Positions 59,238 through 64,000 of a stretch of 64,000 bases of DNA are shown here, piece after piece (the stretch's first letter is position 1; every line of letters starts with the position of its first letter). Under the pieces are notes generated by a model, which was not told the origin of the DNA, ran no database searches, and saw nothing but the letters and a program-made list of their open reading frames with translations. The DNA is from Paenibacillus piscarius. Lineage in GTDB: Bacteria > Bacillota > Bacilli > Paenibacillales > Paenibacillaceae. Where the stretch lies: the NCBI RefSeq assembly GCF_022234545.1, contig NZ_JAIEUI010000013.1, positions 62,001 to 126,000 on the forward strand, given 5' to 3'. The position numbers and the translations under genes were made by a program.

Positions 59238-60194
59238 TTAACCTTTAACGGCGCCGACAGTCAATCCTTCGATGAAGAAGCGCTGGAAGAAGGGGTATGC
59301 GAAAATAATAGGGCCGATTCCGACAACAGCCATCGCCATTCGCACCGTTTCGCTTGGCAGCTGATAATTCGGATTTTGCCGCATAATTGCGGCATAGGCG
59401 GTGGAGTTGGAGCTCAGGAACTGCATATCCTGCAGCGCCTTGTACATCCGGTACTGAATATTGATGAGGGTATCGCCGTTTATGAACAGCATGCTCAAAT
59501 ACCAGTCATTCCAGTAGTTCAGGGTGCAGAGCAGGCCGACGCTGGCAAGCACCGGCAGAGAGAGCGGCATGACGATCCGGGCGAAGATCCGCCATTCGCC
59601 GGCGCCGTCGATTTTACCGGATTCAATCAGCTCGGTCGGCACTGAGTTGGTGAAGAACGTCCGCATGACGAGTACGAAGAAGCCCTGAACCAGATATGGA
59701 ACGATGAGCACGGCCAGTGTATTTTGCATATGGAGGTATTGGGTGTACATCATGTAGAAGGGCACCAGGCCGGCGTTAAACAGGATGGTAAACACCATGA
59801 TGAAGGAGAAAATGCCGCGCTGCTTGAAGTCCCGCCTGGAGATCGGGTAAGCGAACAGCGCCATGATAACAATGGAAAGGACGGTGCCGATGATTGTGAC
59901 GAAGATAGAGATGCCATAGGAGCGGACAATGCTGGACCAGTCGTTCAGCAAGAAATTGTAGGCAGACAGGCTCAGCTTCCGGGGGAACAGGCTGTAGCCG
60001 TTCAGCAGCACTGTTTTTTCATCCGTAAAAGAAACGACGAGCACGAGCACGAATGGAATGATACAAATGGCCGAATAGATCCAGAAGAAAAGGTTGATCA
60101 GGGCATTTGCCGGTTTGGATATTTCGGTCACCGAGGATGCCTTGTCAATGGGTTGGCGGCTGCGTTTAGTGCTCTTTGCTAAAAAAGTTCCCAT
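59238..60194 (-). CDS. carbohydrate ABC transporter permease, LplC/YtcP type
   Basis: The 318-residue inner-membrane permease has six predicted segments. Its EAA-loop region is TELIESGKIDGAGEWRIFARIVMPLSLPVLASV, the site of contact with the ATPase. The N-terminal block INLFFWIYSAICIIPFVLVLVVSF and the extracytoplasmic LLNGYSLFPRKLSLSAYNFL are typical of LplC-like CUT1 permeases. It sits between the other permease gene (43 bp) and the binding-protein gene (91 bp). Confidence 0.93.
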   Translation of the reverse strand: MGTFLAKSTKRSRQPIDKASSVTEISKPANALINLFFWIYSAICIIPFVLVLVVSFTDEKTVLLNGYSLFPRKLSLSAYNFLLNDWSSIVRSYGISIFVTIIGTVLSIVIMALFAYPISRRDFKQRGIFSFIMVFTILFNAGLVPFYMMYTQYLHMQNTLAVLIVPYLVQGFFVLVMRTFFTNSVPTELIESGKIDGAGEWRIFARIVMPLSLPVLASVGLLCTLNYWNDWYLSMLFINGDTLINIQYRMYKALQDMQFLSSNSTAYAAIMRQNPNYQLPSETVRMAMAVVGIGPIIFAYPFFQRFFIEGLTVGAVKG

Positions 60195-60237
60195 ATGAGA
60201 TAGCCTCCTGTTCTGAGTAATTAGCGTTACGCTCCGT

Positions 60238-61215
60238 TTAGTACAACGCGTCTTCCCTGCTGATTCTGCGGATAATCAGATTGCTGACATAGACGAGAAT
60301 GAAGCCGACAACCGCCTGGTACAGGCCTGCGGCAGAAGACATTCCGAAATCACCCGTAACGATAAGGCCCTGATATACATAGGTATCAATGACCAGTGTC
60401 GTATCGTACAGCGCCCCCGCATTGCGGGTCACCTGATAGAACAGTCCGAAGTCGGAGTAGAAAATGCGGCCGATCTGCAGCAGGGTCAGCACAATCACAA
60501 CCGGACGGATCAGCGGCAGGGTGATGGATTGAATCTGGCGCCATTTGGAGGCACCGTCGATGGTGGCAGCCTCATAATATTCCTTGTCAATTCCGATAAT
60601 TGCCGCCAGATAGAACACCGCATAGTAGCCAATGCCCTTCCAGGTATTCACGATCGGCAGAATATACGGCCAATACTTTGGGTCGGAATACCAGTCGAAG
60701 GCTTGCTCGATGCCAATCGCCGGCAGGATGGATTTGTTGAGCAGCCCGATTTCAGGGTTGAGAAAACCGTATACGAGATAAGTGACGATGATCCAGGAAA
60801 GGAAGTACGGCAGGAACATCATCGTCTGATGGAATTTGGCAAGCCTGCGGCTGCGCATGGCATTAAATAATAGTGCGAGAGCTACACCGATTATCAGATT
60901 CAGGATGATGAATATAGCATTGTAGATGATTGTATTTTTGGTGATGTTCCAGGCATCGCTTGTGCTGAACAGAAAGCTGAAGTTTTTCCAGCCGATCCAG
61001 GGGCTCTGGAATACGCCAGTCTGGTAATTGACGCTCTTGAAGGCAATGACGGAGCCGAGCATAGGCAGGTAGTTGTTGATAAGCAGGAAGATCAGGGCGG
61101 GTGTCATCATCAGATAAAAGGCCCCGAACTTCCGCAAGTGTCCGACATTCTGCCTGCGGCGGCTCTTACCGGCAGCGGGGAGAGGGAGCGGGGCACCCTC
61201 GACAGATGAGTTCAT
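60238..61215 (-). CDS. carbohydrate ABC transporter permease, LplB/YtdP-neighbour type
   Basis: The 325-residue permease has six predicted segments. YLMMTPALIFLLINNYLPMLGSVIAFKSVNY and the EAA loop YYEAATIDGASKWRQIQSITLPLIRP are CUT1 signatures. ATG at 61215 was chosen (GAAAGGAA 10 nt upstream) over a frame-open start at 61263. It is first in the transporter operon, downstream of the kinase/regulator pair on the same strand but separated from it by a terminator. Confidence 0.93.
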   Translation of the reverse strand: MNSSVEGAPLPLPAAGKSRRRQNVGHLRKFGAFYLMMTPALIFLLINNYLPMLGSVIAFKSVNYQTGVFQSPWIGWKNFSFLFSTSDAWNITKNTIIYNAIFIILNLIIGVALALLFNAMRSRRLAKFHQTMMFLPYFLSWIIVTYLVYGFLNPEIGLLNKSILPAIGIEQAFDWYSDPKYWPYILPIVNTWKGIGYYAVFYLAAIIGIDKEYYEAATIDGASKWRQIQSITLPLIRPVVIVLTLLQIGRIFYSDFGLFYQVTRNAGALYDTTLVIDTYVYQGLIVTGDFGMSSAAGLYQAVVGFILVYVSNLIIRRISREDALY

Positions 61216-61380
61216 TGTTCTCACGTTCCTTTCACAATCAGGATGCTTCTCTGTTGGCTTCATTATAGAGACATAAGGGTAATCATTCTATCTACTCAGA
61301 TGACATGAATAGCAAATATGTGACTTTTGCGGAAAAAAACATAACATTATATGAAACTTGTATGTTATAAAATTAAAAAT

Positions 61381-61441
61381 AAAGCAAAAAGCCGCATCAG
61401 ACAGCGGTCCTTACAAGGAAGAACCACAGCCCGATGCGGCT
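61381..61441 (-). terminator. intrinsic terminator after the response regulator gene
   Basis: AGCCGCATC pairs perfectly with GATGCGGCT around a 34-nt, partly paired loop. On the minus strand it is followed by TTTTTGCTTT. Confidence 0.8.
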
Positions 61442-61463
61442 GGTAGCTGGCGTTAGATGCAGC

Positions 61464-63071
61464 TTAAGACTGGCGGTGAATCCGCCGGTAATCCTGCGGC
61501 GTCAATCCGGTGAGCTTGCGGAACAGCTTGGCAAAATAAGAAAAATGAACATAGCCAAGACCTTCAGCGATGCTGCTGATCTTCTCATTGGACTCTACCA
61601 GCAGCTGTTTTGCCCGTTCGATGCGCTGTTGTGTAATATATTCTGACAGAGACATGCCTGTCTCTTTGCGGAACAGGCGCGACAGGTAAGCCGGATTCCG
61701 GCCTACCAGATCGGCAATTTCATCCCGGCTCAAGTCTGTCTGCAGGTGATCCTGGATATACTGATGGGCTTTGGCAATAGCCGGTGAAGCGTTCCGCGTT
61801 ATGCCCGAGAAGGCGTCTGCGGTTTTGGATGAGAGCCTGACTGCCCATTGCAGCAAATGCTGCGGAGAGCGGGTAGCCAGCGGATCGTTAAGCTCCTGCA
61901 CGCTGGCCAGATCGTAGATGGATAAGCCTTTGCGGCGGGCAGTCTGGTAGAACAGGTGCAACAGCCCGTAATAGATTTGTTCCAGCGTTTCCCGGCTGGC
62001 CAGTTCCTCCTGCAGTCTCCTTACGGTCAGCTCAAGCAGTGAGATCAGCTCATCCTGCCGGCCCTGTTCAAGCAGCTCTGCCCATTCACCGGGACTCGGC
62101 ACCGTGCCGGGTTCGAGTGGAACTCCCGTACCGCCTGTCACTGCCGCATCTATGACCGATTGAGGCGAGGAGACATTGGTTCGTTCGGCCTGCACCAGCC
62201 TGCCGGTGGCCTCAGCCAGCTCCTCCACGCGAGCCGGTGCGCCGACATAGCAGGAGGCCTGGCAGTGAAATTGCCCGGAAGAAGCTACGAATCTGCGGCA
62301 GCGCTCAAGCAGCGCCTCGCGGTCAGGAAGCTGATCCTTTGTACAGTAGAGCAAAACCAGGTTCAGCTCATGACTGTCCTGAAACACGATTCCGTCAAAG
62401 GTTCCGACAATGCTCTCTGCCGCTTCTTTCCGGAGGGCGTATTCCATGATGGTCTCCTCCTGGGCGCTCATCTCCTCCTTCCAGTGCTCAATGCTCAGCA
62501 ATACAGGGAGGACACAGCTCTCCGCAGTCAACGGGATATTATAAAGTGCGAACTGGCGGTTTAGCCGCTCGCGCTGAAAAGGGATGCGTCCGGCCAGCAG
62601 ATCCTGCCAGAAGCGCTCGACCAGAACGGGGAGCTGCTTGTTCCAGTGAAGCTGCTGCTTCTCCAGCAGCTCGCTGAAGGATTGGCGGATACGCTGTGCA
62701 GCTATCTCTTCCAGGGCGCGGCTGACAATATCCTTCAGCAGCCCATGATCAATTGGCTTAAGCGCGTAATCGAAGCAGCCCAGCTGCAGCGCCTCGCGGG
62801 CATATTCAAACTGGGCATGCCCGCTCAGGAATACCACCAGCGTGTGCGGGAAATGATCGTGAATCCAGCGCAGCAGCTCAAGGCCGTCTGCTCCCGGCAT
62901 CTCAATATCGGAGATGACTAGATCAATGTGCTGCTGCTCCATCACTTGCTTCGCTGCTGTGACACTGCCGGCCTCGAGGATGGCAGAGAGCGGCAGGCCG
63001 CTCCAGTCAATGCCCTGAGTGATCCCTTTAAGTGCATAAATTTCATCATCGACCACCAGCATCTTTGCCAT
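61464..63071 (-). CDS. YesN-type response regulator with AraC DNA-binding domain
   Basis: The 535-residue protein has an N-terminal receiver: acidic Asp8/Asp9, phosphoacceptor Asp55 in LVISDIEMPGADGLELL, and Lys in DYALKPIDHG. A long central region precedes the C-terminal double helix-turn-helix AraC domain (LSRDEIADLVGRNPAYLSRL, then SISAEGLGYVHFSYFAKLF-like and LTGLTPQDYRR). It forms a YesMN-type pair with the kinase gene, whose 3' end overlaps its start by 26 bp. It most likely activates the adjacent ABC importer operon. Confidence 0.93.
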   Translation of the reverse strand: MAKMLVVDDEIYALKGITQGIDWSGLPLSAILEAGSVTAAKQVMEQQHIDLVISDIEMPGADGLELLRWIHDHFPHTLVVFLSGHAQFEYAREALQLGCFDYALKPIDHGLLKDIVSRALEEIAAQRIRQSFSELLEKQQLHWNKQLPVLVERFWQDLLAGRIPFQRERLNRQFALYNIPLTAESCVLPVLLSIEHWKEEMSAQEETIMEYALRKEAAESIVGTFDGIVFQDSHELNLVLLYCTKDQLPDREALLERCRRFVASSGQFHCQASCYVGAPARVEELAEATGRLVQAERTNVSSPQSVIDAAVTGGTGVPLEPGTVPSPGEWAELLEQGRQDELISLLELTVRRLQEELASRETLEQIYYGLLHLFYQTARRKGLSIYDLASVQELNDPLATRSPQHLLQWAVRLSSKTADAFSGITRNASPAIAKAHQYIQDHLQTDLSRDEIADLVGRNPAYLSRLFRKETGMSLSEYITQQRIERAKQLLVESNEKISSIAEGLGYVHFSYFAKLFRKLTGLTPQDYRRIHRQS

Positions 63072-64000
63072 CGTCGTTGTCCCCCGTTTCCTGTTGTGTT
63101 ATCCCGGTATGCATCTCCTGAAAGGTGCTCTGCTGCTGAAACGGCAGCATGACCTCAACGACAGCGCCGCCTTCCGGGCTGTTGCGGAACTGAATGCCTT
63201 CCTGCTCCCCGTACATAATCCGGTACCGCCGCAGCACATTCCAGATACCGAGGTGCTTTTCACCCATGCCGTCCGCGAAGATGCCGCCGTCCAGTGCTTC
63301 AAGCAGCGCGGGCGGAAAGCCCGGGCCGTTATCGGAGATCAGAACCCGGATGTACGGTACCGGGGCTTCCGCAGCTTCCTCGGAATGGATCAGCACACGG
63401 AATGGTGTGCCATCCGGCTGCCTGCGGGCCAAGCCATGTACAATGGCATTTTCCACAAAGGGCTGTAGCAGCAGCGGAGAGATATTCAGCTTCAGGTGCC
63501 CAGGCGGCACGCTGATCTCATAATCCAGCATGTCCACATAGCGAAGCTTTTGAATCTCCAGGTAATGGCGGATATGGGCAAGTTCACTCTCCAAGAGAAC
63601 GGTTGTCCTGTCGCCATGCATCAGGAAACGGAAGTAATCAGCCAGATGCAGCGACATTTTCTGCACCGATGCATAGTCCTTGAGTGCAGCCATGTTATAA
63701 ATGATGTTGAGTGTGTTCATATAAAAATGCGGGTTAATCTGCATCTGGAGATGTTTGTATTCGGCTTTCTGGACCCGCAGCTGCTCTTCATAGACATCAA
63801 TTTTGAGCGCTTCAATCTGCCGGGCCATTTCGTTAAAGGTGGTTGTCATGAGCGAAAACTCTCTGGTATCGGTGGCCTGTGCAGGCAGTCGCACATCGAG
63901 CATCCCGTAGCCGAGCTTTCGCATCCCGCCGATCAGACCGGTTAAAGGGCGGAACAAAAAGCGCTGCAGATACAGGAGATAACCGCAAATTGCGATGACA
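63046..64000 (-). CDS. YesM-type sensor histidine kinase, N-terminus beyond the window
   Basis: The frame runs open past base 64000, so the sensor domain is missing. Reading from the window edge there is the end of a transmembrane helix (VIAICGYLLYLQRFLFRPL). A HAMP-like segment follows, then the His_kinase domain with INPHFYMNTLNIIYNMAAL, whose His is the phosphorylation site. A HATPase domain has FVENAIVHGLARRQPDG (N box) and LISDNGPGFPPALLEAL (G1). It should sense an extracellular cue, probably a sugar, and phosphorylate the overlapping response regulator. Confidence 0.92.
   Translation of the reverse strand, partial: VIAICGYLLYLQRFLFRPLTGLIGGMRKLGYGMLDVRLPAQATDTREFSLMTTTFNEMARQIEALKIDVYEEQLRVQKAEYKHLQMQINPHFYMNTLNIIYNMAALKDYASVQKMSLHLADYFRFLMHGDRTTVLLESELAHIRHYLEIQKLRYVDMLDYEISVPPGHLKLNISPLLLQPFVENAIVHGLARRQPDGTPFRVLIHSEEAAEAPVPYIRVLISDNGPGFPPALLEALDGGIFADGMGEKHLGIWNVLRRYRIMYGEQEGIQFRNSPEGGAVVEVMLPFQQQSTFQEMHTGITQQETGDNDDGKDAGGR

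Overview
The window reads as a chromosomal segment of a spore-forming, moderately GC-rich member of the Bacillales, most likely Paenibacillus. The evidence is sporulation-linked genes (a SpoIID/LytB protein and SpoVB), the typical Bacillales order queA-tgt-yajC ... spoVB-comN-secD-secF-recJ-apt-relA-dtd-hisS-aspS-tcdA-rarA, a T-box leader before hisS, a GH9/GH48 cellulase pair, and a YesMN-type two-component system beside a sugar ABC importer. No tRNA, rRNA, CRISPR array or intact insertion sequence was seen. The first gene (SpoIID-like) and the last gene (histidine kinase) run off the window ends.

Layout. 1-31 kb is conserved core: queuosine synthesis (queA, tgt), protein export (yajC, secD, secF), flippase spoVB with comN, DNA repair (recJ), purine salvage and the stringent response (apt, relA), D-aminoacyl-tRNA editing (dtd), the T-box-controlled hisS with aspS and tcdA, two nucleobase permeases, and the RNA polymerase recycling factor helD. 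30-34.5 kb holds a chemoreceptor, a CD3324-family regulator and rarA. 35-40.6 kb is a two-gene cellulase operon. 40.8-57.4 kb is the cysteine/tRNA-thiolation neighbourhood (mnmA, cymR, yrvO-type cysteine desulfurase, yrrD, yrzR). In other Bacillales these genes are close together; here about 12.7 kb of accessory DNA lies between cymR and the desulfurase. 57.5-64 kb is an ABC sugar importer with its own sensor kinase and response regulator, all on the minus strand.

The accessory block (42.7-55.3 kb) is the least ordinary part. It carries a HigB/HigA-like toxin-antitoxin pair with an inverted repeat over its promoter. A compact divergent regulatory region at 44.38-44.48 kb has three 19-bp dyads over two back-to-back promoters, one driving a small Xre-type repressor and the other a tiny, apparently frameshifted protein. 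Next to it a 33-residue membrane microprotein is translationally coupled to a small DNA-binding protein. Further on, an apparently SOS-controlled operon has two LexA-like boxes around its -10 element and links a stand-alone WYL-like mini-protein, a Y-family polymerase and a YolD-like protein by overlapping reading frames. Other accessory genes encode a LysR/2-hydroxyacid dehydrogenase pair, VanZ, lipoproteins, a GNAT enzyme, a GH13 enzyme and an HMCES-type protein.

Best candidates for something undescribed are the three-operator divergent switch and the WYL-polymerase-YolD cassette. Also worth attention are a dispersed AATGTATGCG-type intergenic repeat, a CDF-family protein lacking its usual metal ligands, and the roughly 200-nt leader of the uracil permease gene. 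All functional statements rest on motif recognition and gene order alone; no database search was run.
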